64,000 bases of DNA from Isochrysis galbana (GCA_018136815.1 CM030935.1:2601092-2665091), one strand, 5' to 3'; counted from the stretch's first letter, positions 41,375 to 52,945 are shown. Program-made: numbers and translations. Notes: generated by a model from the sequence alone, not told the origin.

Positions 41375-41889
41375 GAAGACTGAAGACTTTTCCGTGAGGC
41401 ATACATATCATTCAAACGTTATGTCAATTACGATGAGCTCAAGCAAATTGCACAAAATGCGGGGTTAGTACACCAAATGGATAACATTGGTAATCCAAAT
41501 GCACATGATTTGAATTCGATTCTGTCAGATGATAATATCGAGAAAGATGTAAGGACATTGGTGGATAGGGTGTTGTCAGTCTCGCGTAAGAATGAACAAA
41601 AGATGCGAGACCCCCACGCTAGAAGGTCACGTTGACGATCAGAAGCGTTCAGTTATCCCCATCCCTTTCGTTGAGGCGAGAAGCGTTCAATCACCACTAG
41701 CTAACGTCACACCGCATCAATACACTAGCTAACGTCACACTGAGGTTGGTCAATCCGATGCTGTCAAAAATATAATCAGCGTGTGTGAGACGTGGATCGT
41801 GATTTCAACGAGATATCGACCCTGCCCCAAATCGAAGGAATGGAGTCAGACCACGTCGGTGTTTCAACATGTGAAGTGTCAAGTTGAGT
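41375..41889. other. AT-rich spacer
   Basis: Contains a direct duplication CACTAGCTAACGTCACAC (about 41695 and 41724). No gene recognised. Confidence 0.35.
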
Positions 41890-42552
41890 CAAGTAACCTT
41901 CAGGTGACAACAAAAGATGTTAGCAGGGATGGGGATAATTGAACGCTTTTGGTCTGATGGCAGAGGTGGCGGTGCCTCGAGACATGCGCGAGAAGAGGGG
42001 AGGAATCCTTCCAGAGGATTATCCTCACCCTGGAAAGACTCGGGCTTGGACCTGCCTCCCATGGGTTCCGGCGGCGATGGCGGAGATGATGGCGGAGGCA
42101 TCGCAGCGGGATCAGAAGGCGAGGAAAGGGAGGGCATCACCTCCCCCTGTGAAGGTGGTGGTGGATGACCGTCCGGAGAGGAAGAAGGAGGCAGGGCAGG
42201 CATGATGCCCGACTCTGCAGAGGTGGGAGAGACCCCCATTGAGACTCCAGCGCGGGACGCCCCCCTGCCTCTCCCACGCTTGCCACGCTGGCCATTGGAG
42301 CCTCCCGGTGGCCTCTGTCTGCCTGGCGACCAGGGGAGGGGGGGGAGTCAGCTCGAGGGCAGGCCCATGCTGGGCGTGGGAGTGCGAGTCTCGGCCCGCG
42401 CCCACCAGGGGTCTGGGCCAGAGTGTTGATTGCTCAGCCCCTGCCAAAGGGCAGGGGCTGAGGGTGATTGTACGGGCCCACCCCGGGGGGTGTCCGCGAT
42501 GGAGAGAGGGGGGCGCGAGGCCCCCATTGACCCCCACTTATAAAAGTAGGTT
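41890..42552 (-). mobile_element. LINE 5' region, TAGG hairpin family, joined to ORF1
   Basis: The 5' palindrome (sense AACCTACTTTTATAAGTGGG) lies at 42552-42533, then GGTCA and ATGGGGGCC opening MGASRPPLSIADTP. From about 42230 down to 41940 the minus frame (TSAESGIMPALPPSSSPDG) matches ORF1 of the LINE at 56300-56640. This ties the TAGG hairpin end to a protein-coding LINE rather than only to short derivatives. Confidence 0.7.
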
Positions 42553-43395
42553 CCGGACAACGATGCAGAAAACAACAGGATGCACCGACTCACGAACGCA
42601 CCAGAATCATTCACCCAAACCAAGCAAAACGTGAAATAACCGAGACCCCACATCACCGGTAACTCAAACACGTCGCGAGAGACGGAGAGAGAGAGCGCGA
42701 GAGAGAGAGATTCCGCAGCGACGGTCGGAGCGTGTCTTCGCTTTGGATTTCCCACCAAGGCGGAAGGAAAGTCGAAGAGGAACGTTATGTCGCGCAACCG
42801 CGGCGATCACTTTGGATACAGATCGCAGCGAGATATCCTTGCAATCGAAGAAATCTTGCTGTTGAGCTTGGACCTTCTAGACGCTAGACGTTTCTATCGA
42901 GCAACCCCGACTAGCAACCAAGGGAGGAGAAAACCAAAAACCAACGGGACCAAGGGCTTTCATGCAACTTGCGTCAAGGAGAAGGATAACCAAAATCCAA
43001 AGCAGCGAATCTAAATCAATCTCCAAGGGGAGATGGCAAACCAAGGACCAAGGAGAAAGATTCCCTCACCCAAGCAGCGAACCTAGATCGATCTCCAAGG
43101 GGAGATGGCAAACCAAACCTGATTGCCCCCAGAAGCAGTGAAAGAAACGCGGGGAGATAGCGAATTAAACCTTTTTGCGAGGCGCCTGGGAGGAAGAAAG
43201 GTGGGGAAACTTCCCTTCTCTTCGAGAGAAAGAGGGAGGGCGCTCCACAACCCTAGATCCTAGGCGTCCACGCGAAGTTTTTGACCGAGAACGAGAACGA
43301 GAGAATTATAACGATAAATACCGAACGAAGAGAAGAGAGAAGCCTAACGAGCGTCGATTCGCGAAGGCGACAAAGCAGAGGGATAAGCCATCGGG
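42553..43395 (-). mobile_element. LINE 5' untranslated portion
   Basis: 43100-43395 is the reverse complement of 55420-55720 (CGGTATTTATCGTTATAATT, TTCCTCCCAGGCGCCTCGCA), so it is the leader region of the 55104-type LINE. Contains a repeated AGCAGCGAA/GATCGATCTCCAAGGGGAGATGG unit (43000-43115). Confidence 0.65.
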
Positions 43396-43565
43396 GATCG
43401 GTACACACCGTCTGCCACTAGAAACCTCATACACCCAGCCCCTAGGTAGCGCACGAGGGGACGAGCCGCAAGGCAGGTGGCAGGTGGAGGGGGGGTAAGG
43501 GAAGCGGGCGTTGATGTGCAGGGTCGCGCGCGCGGCGAGACTATGAATAAGAAGTTTTTTTTTCA
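43396..43565 (+). mobile_element. LINE 3' end fragment
   Basis: GATCGGTACACACCGTCTGC ... TATGAATAAGAAG plus nine T matches the 3' untranslated regions at 21460-21636 (+) and 18682-18440 (-). 5' truncated. Confidence 0.65.
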
Positions 43566-43823
43566 AATGCGGTGAATACGGTCAGGTCATACGGTCTGTA
43601 TTTGGCCTTCGCCCATACTTACGGCACTCCCTAAAAGAAATCCGCATCTCCCAATCTAGGCTCCCCACTGGCCACTTGGGAGTTGGGACCCCCCCCCCCC
43701 CGGCATCTTTGGCACCAACCCCTCGCACCCCTACTTTACCCCCTACCAGAAACTCTCCGGAAGAGGGGGGAGGGGGAGGGAGGGAGAACCCCACGACAGC
43801 GTCCGCGCGTTCTGCCGCCGCGC
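43566..43823. other. Upstream region of small-protein gene
   Basis: Contains a MITE-like AAATGCGGTGAATACGG...CCGTATTTGG-type palindromic patch near 43566-43600, a C run at 43690-43700 and a GGAGGGGG tract before the ATG at 43824. Confidence 0.35.
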
Positions 43824-44021
43824 ATGGCCAACAAGAACATCTTCGGCCTCGGACCGGGAGCGACGGGGACGCTGCTTGGCGCGCTGTTCTTCGGCGTCTA
43901 CTTTGGCTCGGCCGCTCTCGCGCGTAAGGTGATCATGCAAGACAACCCTAACCCGCAGCGTGCCTACTTCTTCCGCGACATCAACATCATCTCTCCTAAC
44001 TCAGCAGACAAGCAAAAGTGA
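43824..44021 (+). CDS. Small single-span membrane protein
   Basis: ATG at 43824 (CGCATGGCC context), 65 residues. There is one hydrophobic helix (GATGTLLGALFFGVYFGSAAL) after a short polar N terminus, then RKVIMQDNPNPQRAYFFRDINI. Length and layout resemble single-span accessory subunits of respiratory complexes (B12D/MLRQ-like), but similarity is too weak to assign. The stop overlaps a strong donor AA|GTGAGT, so a further exon may exist. Upstream neighbour of the damaged GT32 gene, same strand. Confidence 0.45.
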   Translation: MANKNIFGLGPGATGTLLGALFFGVYFGSAALARKVIMQDNPNPQRAYFFRDINIISPNSADKQK

Positions 44022-44283
44022 GTCCCGGCCAGCCGGATGCTAAGCTCGTGGGAGACTGTCCTGGCGAGTATAGCGCACTATGCTGAGCTACCATCATCAC
44101 GCACTGACGCTCAGTGCGCTTCTTTGGGCTGCTGGTGGCTCGTGATTCGGTCGTGCTAGCAGCGATGGCCGTCGCGCCTGTTGTGCTGCTCTGCTGTCGT
44201 GCATCCCGTTCGCAGTGCTCCACACGCTCGGAGACCACGCCGATGGTTGTCCTCTTGTGCCGGATGACGCCGTCATCGCGTCC

Positions 44284-45250
44284 ATGGAAACTTCAAACCA
44301 CCAGGCTCCGGAATCAGCGCAGCCGCAGCGTGTGGGATCTGCTTATGTTCCATTGGATCTGAATTTGCACATCGTGTGGAGCACAAGCGCCTCTTCCTTT
44401 GGGTTGGTGCCCCGCCGCTGCCCCCCCGCTGTTTGGAATGGATCTTCCATCATCATCTTCGTGCGAAAATCAATCTTTACTCGAACCACTTCTCGGCTCC
44501 AGACTCGTCCTGAAGGCGCCTATGCTACATCAGTTGTTCTAAAGGGTTACAACATCTGTGTGCAGCCCTACAATCTGAGCGATGTCCTGGCCAGCGAACC
44601 GGCTGCGCCATTGCTCAAGCGGCTTGGGGAATGGCAACAACGCCTGTATGTTTACTCGCACGTCACTGACTCTCTGAGATGAGCGCTCCGGTTTCACCAT
44701 GGCGTGTATCTCGACTCAGATCTCATTCTAGCTCGGCTCCTTCGCGATGCAGGATTTACTACGACGCTGTCAAACCCACCACCGGAGGCTTCACCTCAAA
44801 ATACCCTTGGCGTCGAGTCGTATGACCCGCCATCGCCCTCATTATTCTGCCGTAATTTACCTGGGTGGCATGCCAGTCAAGATGCAGCAAAGAAATCCGG
44901 CGTTGATCCGGAAAAGACGACACTAGTGAAGTAACACAATAGGCAAGAAAACAAACCCAATTGGCTGCGTACCGGTCCTCAATGGCGCGGTGCTGATTTT
45001 CCCTCAGTGCCACTCGGGCCTTTTGTGGGCGGCGCTGGCTCAGTTTCCCTCCACGTGCAACCCGCTACGATGGGGCTGGAATGTGCCCGAGCTATGGTCT
45101 CCTGTCGCTTTTCTTCACTATGCCAGTATAACCGGTGTTGATGTGCAGGTGCACCCATTAGATGAATTCTACCCCATTTACTGGCGTGAGCTTGAGCGTC
45201 TCGCCTCATCGCCCGACGATATTGCTCCAGCACTTTGTGTGGTAGAAAAA
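44284..45250 (+). pseudogene. GT32 alpha-1,4-glycosyltransferase-like gene with in-frame TGA and frameshift
   Basis: The frame (possible ATG 44284) encodes NLHIVWSTSASSFGL, a DSLR segment and the DXD motif GVYLDSD, then after a frame change VPVLNGAVLIFP, WGWNVPELW and the late motif LDEFYPIYWRELERL. Order and spacing match alpha-1,4-galactosyl/N-acetylglucosaminyltransferases of family GT32 (Golgi type II enzymes transferring sugar from UDP-sugar). Two defects are visible: TGA at 44680-44682 between DSLR and ALRFHHGVYLDSD, and a change of frame between 44925 and 44940. The expected C-terminal strand is cut short near 45250, where a retroelement target site lies. No N-terminal membrane anchor is evident in this frame. 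Probably a pseudogene; assembly error is the alternative. Confidence 0.65.
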
Positions 45251-45340
45251 AAACCACTGGACGCCCCTCATGCACGCATGCGTCGCCGACCCCCACAATT
45301 GACGGAACGACACCTGTAGCATACTCTCTACACCCCCATT

Positions 45341-45752
45341 TGGGAGCGGCAGCTCCCCCCTCCGGCAGAAACGTGTCTTCTCGCCCCGTTTGGGTAAGAG
45401 AAGACGCCAGAGCCAGGAGGGAAGGGCCGCGGCTCGCCGCGGCCACTCGCTCTAGCGAGGGAGATTAGCGCTTCTGGGCTCCTATCTCACGAGTGCCCCC
45501 CCCCCCCCGCGTTGCTTTTACCCGAAAGGGGTTTTCCCCCAGCGTGGACTCGAGGAGAGGACGCGCTGGGGTGCGCGGGGCCGGTGCATGCACTGGGGGG
45601 AGGACAAATATCGAGGGGAGGGGGCAGTGCCCCCACCCCCCGGTATCACTCGGACACCTGGCCCGTCAGGCATGGCGGGATTCCGGGACTGAGACGTTAT
45701 GTCCAATTAGCTAGTGGGGTTGGCTAGGATATAACATTGATTATTATTTAAA
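45341..45752 (+). mobile_element. 5'-truncated retroelement with 16-bp TSD
   Basis: The TSD TCTCTACACCCCCATT is present at 45325-45340 and 45753-45768. The body is the reverse complement of 9920-10320 / 20160-20570, i.e. the 3' half of the CTAAG-family short element. It ends in sense GGCTAGGATATAACATTGATTATTATTTAAA. The hairpin is absent because of 5' truncation. Confidence 0.85.
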
Positions 45753-45768
45753 TCTCTACACCCCCATT

Positions 45769-46929
45769 CCCCCGGCCTATCGCCCTGGGACCATCATGGT
45801 GACCAGGGCGGCCGAGAGGAAGGAGAGCGACGCCATCGCTCGCGCTCTCTTCGGAACAGAACCGGATGAAATTCCTCTTACAATTCTCCCACACCACTAT
45901 CACACGCACATTCACGGTAACACGTAGATAACTAACGTAACGGGATACGCGAAGAAAGGGGGGTGAGCAGGAGAGAAAGAGAGGAAGAAAAAGGAAAGAA
46001 GAGAGGAGGCCCGTCGCCTCTCCTCACGTGAAGAGAAGAGAGGAGGCCCGTCGCCTCTCCTCACGTGAAGAGAGAGGAAGGGGGGAGATCTCACAGGACT
46101 TAGAAAGTAAACGTAGGAGAGAGCGGAGGGGCATCCGTAACACCCCCTCCTAAACGGAGCAAGGGGTGCGACGTTTACATTTACGTAATCAGGAACTGGC
46201 CGTTGACGAGAAAGAATCGAGAATGTCGAGTAGGCGAAGGAATTGGTTGCGTGGACACGGTTTTGTGAGAATATCCGCGACCATGTTGTGTCCGTTGATG
46301 TGCTTAAGCGTAAGAACTCGTTTGGCGACTAAGTCACGGAGGAAAGCACCAGCACGAAGGATGTGTTTTGTTTTCTTGAAGGCGACTGGGTCGAAAGCCA
46401 TGTCGACGGCGGATTTGGAGTCGGAGTAAACGATCGAGGGGCCATCATGCACGATGCCAAGGTCGGTGAGCAGGTCTCTGATAAAGATGAGGTCTTTCGC
46501 TGTCAGCATGGCGCCAAAGTACTCAGCTTCAGCGCTCGACAGAGACACAGAGCGTTGCATTTTGGAGAACCACTGGATAGGGCAACCCAGGTAGAAGAAG
46601 AAGGCACCACTGCAGGAGTATTTTGCCTCCCAATTGGAGTCGACGAATGTCACGAAGGCCATGTCGGAATTAGGAGAGAAATGCAGAACTCGCTGCTTGG
46701 ATCCTCGCAGGTATATCAGACAACGTGTGGCTGCTTGGAAGTGGGCGTGTCCCGGATTGGTCATGAATCGTGACAATTGGGACGCGGCGTACGCCAAGTC
46801 GGGACGCGGTGCGAAAAGGGCTGCTAAACTGCTAAATTCTCTACTACCCATCACCAGCGGCAGACCAAGACCTGATGTCTGATGTGGACCAGATGGCTTG
46901 AGAGGCGCCGAAGCTGACTTGGCCAACAT
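45769..46929 (-). pseudogene. Ty1/copia 3' end: RNase H, polypurine tract and LTR part
   Basis: The minus frame 46929-46189 encodes a copia RNase H with all acidic landmarks (FVDSNWE, SSAEAEY, YSDSKSAVD) and the ending HNMVADILTK. It is preceded by RPDLAYAASQLSRFM, typical of the RT-RNase H connection. Downstream on the minus strand the purine tract AGGAGGGGG is followed at once by TGTTACGGATG (46146 downward), a good LTR start. A 37-bp direct repeat (two copies about 45996-46069, with GAGAGGAGGC...GCCTCTCCTC) lies in the LTR. Gag, protease, integrase and most of RT are missing. Confidence 0.65.
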
Positions 46930-47260
46930 GGGAGGCTTCGGCCAAGGAGGCGGCCGAGCTGTGGGCCGCCGCGCACTACCAGGCCGCCGCGCATAATGGG
47001 CTCCTCAAACAGGCCCACGCGGCGGGTTCGTGGTGCGATGGTCAGTGCTATCAACGCCTCCTTGCATCCGCATCCCCGGGGAGCGGAGGGAAAGGGGGGG
47101 GGGGGCAGGGAGGGGAGGGGTAGTAGAAGTCACAAGTGCAGAACGGGGACGGTAGATAAGTCCCGCGCCTTGCTCTAGCATCGTTGACCCTAATGAGCTA
47201 TCCGCCCGATATCTGACGATCACATCGTATCTCGGGAAATCGACCTTACCCAATACATAT
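46930..47260. other. Spacer, no gene recognised
   Basis: GC-rich, with a G/GGGA run at 47088-47120. Left flank of the TIR element. Confidence 0.3.
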
Positions 47261-47479
47261 GTTACCCCCCAGGAGCCAACGCCCCCCAGGAGCTCTCGGG
47301 GGCCCCCAGGAGCTTCGGGGGGAAATTTTCTCCCGATCGCCAACAGCCCCACCGAGAGCTATCGGGGGACCGAGAAAATCCCCCGAGAGCTATCGGGAGA
47401 TTTTACGTCCCCCGGGGATCTATCGCGTTTTAAGGTCGGCCCCCAATAGCTATCGATCGGGCCATCGGGCCCACCCTAA

Positions 47480-47735
47480 ACAAGTTGACTCAACACTCAA
47501 CAAGTTAAACAAGTTGACTCCACGCTGAACCAGGTGACTCTACCCTCAACGAGTTGACTCCACACACTGAACACGTTGACTCCACACCCTCGACAAGTTC
47601 ACTGAACGCAGTGGACCTTACCCTAAACAAGTTGACTCCACACACTCAACGAGTTGACTCCACACTTAACAAGTTGACCCTGCCCTCAACAAGTTGACTC
47701 CACACACTCAACAAGTTGACTCCACACTGAGGCAG
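47480..47735. repeat. Imperfect tandem repeat, unit about 20 bp
   Basis: About eleven variable copies of ACAAGTTGACTCCACACTCA. The core CAACAAGTTGAC is the complement of the 16-bp satellite core at 52742-52945. Confidence 0.7.
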
Positions 47736-48233
47736 GGAGAGGGGGGGGGGGGAGAGAGAGGGGAAAAGGGAGAGAGAGGTGAGGGAGGGATAGCGGGAGA
47801 AAGGGAGAGGGTGGGAGGGAGGACGCTGCCGCCGCCGACTGTGCCCACCTCATCAAAGGCGCCCACGCCGCGCCGTCCGTGTTCTGTGTGAGCGCTGCGC
47901 CAGCCCTCACCCTCCTCGCCCTCGTTCTTCCTTCCCGCTCCCTTTACTGCGCTATAGCGCGTGCACGCTCACCGCCTGCCACAGGTGACAGGTGCGACCA
48001 GCGACCAACTCTGCCAACTTGTCGGTCGCCGCGCCGACCCTGCCGCCCTCTTCCAATGAAAGCCGGCGCTCCACCTCTGTGCGGTGCTGGCGCGCCGTAC
48101 CGACCGCCCTCCCTCTTCGTTCCCAGCCCCACCACCTTTGGCTCTCACCGACGCTTGCCGCTCCTCCAGCCGCCAGAGGGAGGGAGAGGGAGGGAGGGAG
48201 GGGGGGGGAGGGGGGGAGAGCGAGGGAGAGCGG

Positions 48234-48379
<146 letters not shown>

Positions 48380-48616
48380 CAGAGAGAGAGAGAGAACCCC
48401 CCGTTTGCTCTCGGGGGATTTTTTCTCCCCCCGATAGCTACTGGGGGATCCGCTTACGGCACCTTCCATGAGCAATCTCCCGATAGCTCTCGGGGGATTT
48501 TCTCGGTCCCCCGATAGCTCTCGGTGGGGCTGTTGGCGATCGGGAGAAAATTTCCCCCCGATAGCTCCTGGGGGCCCCCGAGAGCTCCTGGGGGGCGTTG
48601 GCTCCTGGGGGGTAAC

Positions 48617-49036
48617 ATATACATTTTCAAATGTTTCTCTCTCTTGTCTTTTTGGTCCTCTCTTTTACTTTTACTCTCTCAATATTATATTAAGAGGGGC
48701 TTTTCTTGTTGGGAAAACCTAGGGCCTAGGGGTGGTTCTCCCACGAACAACAACACGCGGTCAGGATCTTCGGGCGCCGTGCGAGGTGAACCAGAGCCCT
48801 CTCGCACCTCTAGGGTAATTTTCAGTACTGCTACAATGTGGGACGACCAACAAGTGGAAAGTAGCAAAGTAGCAGGGATGCTATGCTTTTACAATTGGCG
48901 AGCGATGGTGGCATACAATGTCAAATGTCGGCAACGCGAGTGCGAGCACTTCGTGTGAGACTCGTGCGCGCACACGCGTGAGGCGGCTGTTGCCACTTGC
49001 CAGAATCCACCAGCAGTAGAAATGATGGACAGTCTT
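48617..49036. other. 3' flank of RPA14 gene, no other gene
   Basis: Nothing recognised. Confidence 0.35.
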
Positions 49037-49756
49037 CTAGCCTCTGTCGACCCAATGCAAATGTTTCTTGCCCTCCATAAGGTAGGATAACTCTGCCAGA
49101 TACAGTTTGGGACCGCATCGACCACCGCTTTCGCCCCACGGATCGAGAGCACCATCTGCGACTCTTGGTCCAGGGTATTGGGAAGCAGCCCACATGGCTC
49201 AGACCACACACACACTCAGAAGATGTCGGGGAATCGGAGGGCCAGCCCCACCATCTCGCCATGCATGTTCATATCTGAGGAGGGGGCAAGGCAGTTTCAC
49301 ATAAGGGCTTGGTGACGGCCTCCTGCCATGGGCACACATGGGACCAATGCACCGAGGGACCGTCATGAGGCACTTGCACCCCAGCGCACCAAAACTTTCT
49401 CCGAGATCAAGTACAGACGCCACCATGAGGGTACCATCGTTTTGGAGAGTGCCCACAACCTCATAATGCCCCTTGCCAACCGCGCTGGGATCAAAGGCGC
49501 CGGCGTGGTGGCCGGAGGCAATTACAGTCGCTGGTGCGCCTGAGTCGTAACGGAAGAAGCGAACTGAGTGGGGAGTTCCCGCCATGCACGATTTGCTGCC
49601 TGCTGCATCGCACTCTTCGCACGCACCTTCACCAGCCATCTGGATCTGGACACGCTCGCCGTCGGCGACGAGGAGCCTGCCGGCGACGCGGACCATATGG
49701 CCGGTGTACTGCCCGGAGTGGTAATGCTGGGCGTCGAGGCGCGCGGTGCTCGGCAT
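49037..49756 (-). CDS. RPA3: Replication protein A 14-kDa subunit (RPA3-like)
   Basis: Exons 49756-49627, 49563-49390 and 49092-49037 join in frame to 119 residues, the normal RPA14 length (about 120). The first intron is 63 bp (GTGCGT...CTCAG) and a multiple of three, so it can be read through; removal gives QIQMAGEVRFFRYD. The OB-fold layout is right: TGHMVRVAGRLLVADGERVQI, then GHYEVVGTLQNDGTLMVASV with LDLGESF, then a C-terminal helix ELSYLMEGKKHLHWV that would join the RPA trimerisation bundle. RPA binds single-stranded DNA in nuclear replication and repair. The similarity is structural-pattern based and the family diverges fast, so the symbol is tentative. Confidence 0.65.
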
Positions 49757-50439
49757 GCGGGCAAGCTGAAGAGGTGGGTTCGCGGAGACGGCGCCGGTGG
49801 CGGGCGAAAGGGCCGGCGGGACAAATTTGGCGCCAACTCGCTCTCTCCACCACTCAAAGAGACGCGTTTTGGCCGGAGAAGAGAGAAAGGAGGTCAGGGC
49901 TCAGGGGTCTCAGGGGTCAGGGGTCAGAATATAAATATGGACATGTAGGTACATACATATTCATACCAAAATACTTTTAATTTTCTCGCCTCGCGCGTGG
50001 CACTCGACCTAATAATGATAGTAGTAAAACAACTGAGTATTAGTGCCGCTACGCCGCTAGCCGCTACTGCCACTAGCCACCCTAGCTGGTAGCTGGGAAA
50101 CACGAAGCACGTGTTTACCGTGTTTCTACGAAAGCCAAACACAGCCGTGTTTTTCCGTGTTTCAAACCCCCTCCTGTTTGGCCGCCGTGTTTGTAGCAGC
50201 TGGCCAGTGGCTAGCGGCGTGCGCGCGCAGCACTGCCGCGCCGCTCCAAACGACAACCAATGCACCGCCACAGCGCGCGTATGGTTGGGGTCTTCCTCGC
50301 CGAGGCGCCGAGGCCGAGGATGATGACGGACGCCCAAACCAAACTGCGTTGGTGCGCCTCGCGACAATGGATCGCTTGCGCACTCACTGAAGGACAGGCT
50401 GACTCAGCCATCAAGGAGGAGGACAAGCCTATCACCTAT
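49757..50439. other. Intergenic with palindromic AAACACG-rich patch
   Basis: 50095-50195 is built of inverted AAACACG/CGTGTTT words (GGGAAACACGAAGCACGTGTTTACCGTGTTT-like), resembling the hAT-like MITE at 24040 in style, but no clean ends were found. Confidence 0.35.
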
Positions 50440-50665
50440 CACGGCGTTCTGCACCCATCGCCAGAAGTACGAGTTCAACTACCTCCCGTTCGGCGTCCAG
50501 TCTGGCCCGTCCTACATGTGTCGTCTCATGGACGCGGTGCTCCAGGGCCTCGCGTGGGAGATTTGCATGCCGTACCTGGACGACATCGGGATTTGGTCGA
50601 CAGGCACAGGCAGCAATCTTGAGGAACGCAACGACGCCTCCTTCGAGCAAATGCTTCCACTCCGC
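50440..50665 (+). pseudogene. Ty3/gypsy reverse transcriptase fragment
   Basis: The plus strand encodes KYEFNYLPFGVQSGPSYMCR, then LMDAVLQGLAWEICM and PYLDDIGIWS. This is the central part of a gypsy RT, including the YLDD catalytic motif. Only about 70 residues remain before unrelated gag-like sequence. Confidence 0.7.
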
Positions 50666-52786
50666 CGTCATCGGACGACGAGGAGGCCGCGGTGGACTCC
50701 CTTCCCCGCCTGCCCTACCGCAGCCCCGCTTACCGGGATTACGAGGCAACTGCCTATCTATGCATCGGGTGCGGAAGTCGACACGGTCCGCATTCCACCG
50801 GCCCCTCACCGAGCCTCTGAGGCCGTGCGTGCTGAAGTGGCAGAGCTACGCACCATGGTGCGCGAACTCGTCGCCTCCCACGCCGAGGCGCAGCGCCGTG
50901 ATGCCGCCTCCCGTGAGGAGCTGGCGGGTATCTTGCGCATGGTCCAAGGGATGGCGAACCAACCACCGACGCCTCCGCCTCACATTCTCTCCGTTCCCGT
51001 TCCCGTTCCGGCGGCTCTTCGGCTGCGGAAGCCATTAAGGTCTCCTGAGCTAGGGGCGATTGGCTTGGCGCCGTCGCGCGTCGTCAACAGTATAAATTAA
51101 TTTCTAATGCCACCTGCCAAGCCCACCACCCAGCGGCAGAAGATTTTTTTTTTGCTCTGGGTGGTGGGTCTCTTCGGCCTACGTGCATCGTTGACGGCCG
51201 TGAATCAGCCATGGCCAACCTCTCTCCTTCTCCTCACCGCGGCGCCCTTCGCAGCCGCACCTATGTCGGCGTGGCCGGCGCGATGGCAGCCCAATGGATG
51301 CCTGTTCTTTTGGCTTTTGGGACGCTTGTGCGAGCGCGCATCCCAATCGCCACCGCCGCCCACGGCATTGGAGCTGGTCGCTCGCGCGCGGCACAGCCTC
51401 GTGGCGCAACCCTCTCTAAGCTCTACGAGAGCACTAGATTCCGAGCCGCGGACGGCTCTCTCTCTTTATGAGGAGGGGAGGGGAGCTAGTGAAGTCTCGC
51501 CAAAGCTTGACAACGATAACGACCCATACGACAAAGAGACCGACTACGACCTCGACAACGTAACACAACCGGACCACCTCGACTCTAATCTCCATGACCC
51601 ATTCTCACCGTGGATGACACCGCCGCCGCCGCGCGCGCTCACACCACAACCGACAACTCCCACGTCTCTCCGCAAAAGGCGCCAACATTGGCAAGCTTTC
51701 GGAGTCGACCCCAAAACAGGCGAGCAAAAGTGGTCCAACGTCAACTCCGAAATCGCGGCGGAAATCAACGCACAAGCGTTGACCGGCGGTTGCCGCGAGG
51801 AGAGCCTGGACTACGCGGCCGCAGTCGCCCCCATCACGTTCGTGGGAGCGAAAGGTATCCGCGCCGAGGAGCTGGCCACGCTGACCAGCAAGCCAAAGAC
51901 AGAAGCCCAAGCACGCCTCGAAAGAGACTGGGACAAGATGTTCGCGAAGCCGCGGCATCCGAATGATAAAAGGGGCGTAGGGTACGTCAGCCCTCCCCTC
52001 GAGCCAACCACCGCCTCGCCGCCAATCACGGTAGCGGCCGTGACGACGCTCGATTCTCCGCCTCCGGTTCCGACAACTCCATCGAGTCCGACCCCGCCCG
52101 TAACAATTGCGCACGTGACCGCGCACGACACCGAGAGCATCGTCGAGACGGAGCCCTCGCGTTATCCGCGTCACTGCCTCTACATCCGAGATTTAATGAT
52201 TTGCCGCTCCGGCGTCTCCGATAACTGCGACGGCGTGGTCCTAGCCGACTCCGCCCTCACCGTCAATAGCACTCTCGCCGATACAGGAGCGGGCCCGTCA
52301 GTAGTCACCACCGCCTTGCTAGCCAACCTCCCGACGGACGCGTGCGTTGACCGACTAACGGACGCCGCGGTGTCACCTCTCCATGGACCGGACGGCCTAC
52401 CTCTCATTACGCGAGGCAAGGCTCGAATCATCTTCTCCGTAGGCGGCCGCCCATTTCGTCACGTCTTCACCGTCATCGAGGGTAACCCGATGCTACTCCT
52501 GGGCAACGATTTCTTGGCTTCGCACGCCGCCTCGATTCAACTCGCTGCGGATAGCGCGGAGGGTTCGATCACCCTGGACACTCCGTCGCCGGCTGCACGC
52601 GCCTCGAAAGTTAACGTCCCCAACGACTCCACGCCACCCACGTTCCGAGTTTCGACATCTCCGGTAACTGCGTACCCCGCGAGTGAGACCTGCGCCCTCG
52701 TCAGCACCTCGTCCACGAATCCGATCACCACCGACTTCTTCGTCAACTTGTTGAGGGGTCAACTTGTTGAGAGGTCAACATGTTGA
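50666..52786 (+). pseudogene. Ty3/gypsy gag-protease remnant
   Basis: A coiled-coil gag-like stretch (about 50830-50960: AEVAELRTMVRELVASHAEA) is followed by a 559-codon frame (ATG 51107). In it lies a retropepsin: LADTGAGPSVVTTALLANLP (catalytic Asp about residue 392) and the late GNPMLLLGNDFLASHA. RT, RNase H and integrase are absent downstream; the frame runs directly into the 16-bp satellite and ends there. The RT fragment lies upstream, so the order is rearranged. Proline/threonine-rich linkers occupy residues 150-200 and 300-340. Confidence 0.65.
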
Positions 52787-52945
52787 GGGGTCAACTTGTT
52801 GAGAGGTCAACATGTTGAGAGGTCAACTTGTTGAGGGGTCAACATGTTGAGAGGTCAACTTGTTGAGAGGTCAACATGTTGAGAGGTCAACATGTTGAGA
52901 GGTCAACATGTTGAGAGGTCAACTTGTTGAGATGTGAACTTGTTC
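52742..52945. repeat. 16-bp satellite, about 12-13 copies
   Basis: Unit GTCAACTTGTTGAGAG, with T/A variation at position 7 (TCAACATGTTGA is a perfect palindrome). The gypsy-derived frame terminates within it. Confidence 0.85.

Noticed and set aside
44021-44284. Splicing of the small membrane protein at 43824 to the GT32 gene
   Set aside because: The donor at 44014 and available acceptors give mismatched phases or early stops.
46000-46070. CRISPR-like direct repeats
   Set aside because: Only two adjacent 37-bp copies with no spacers, inside a copia LTR.
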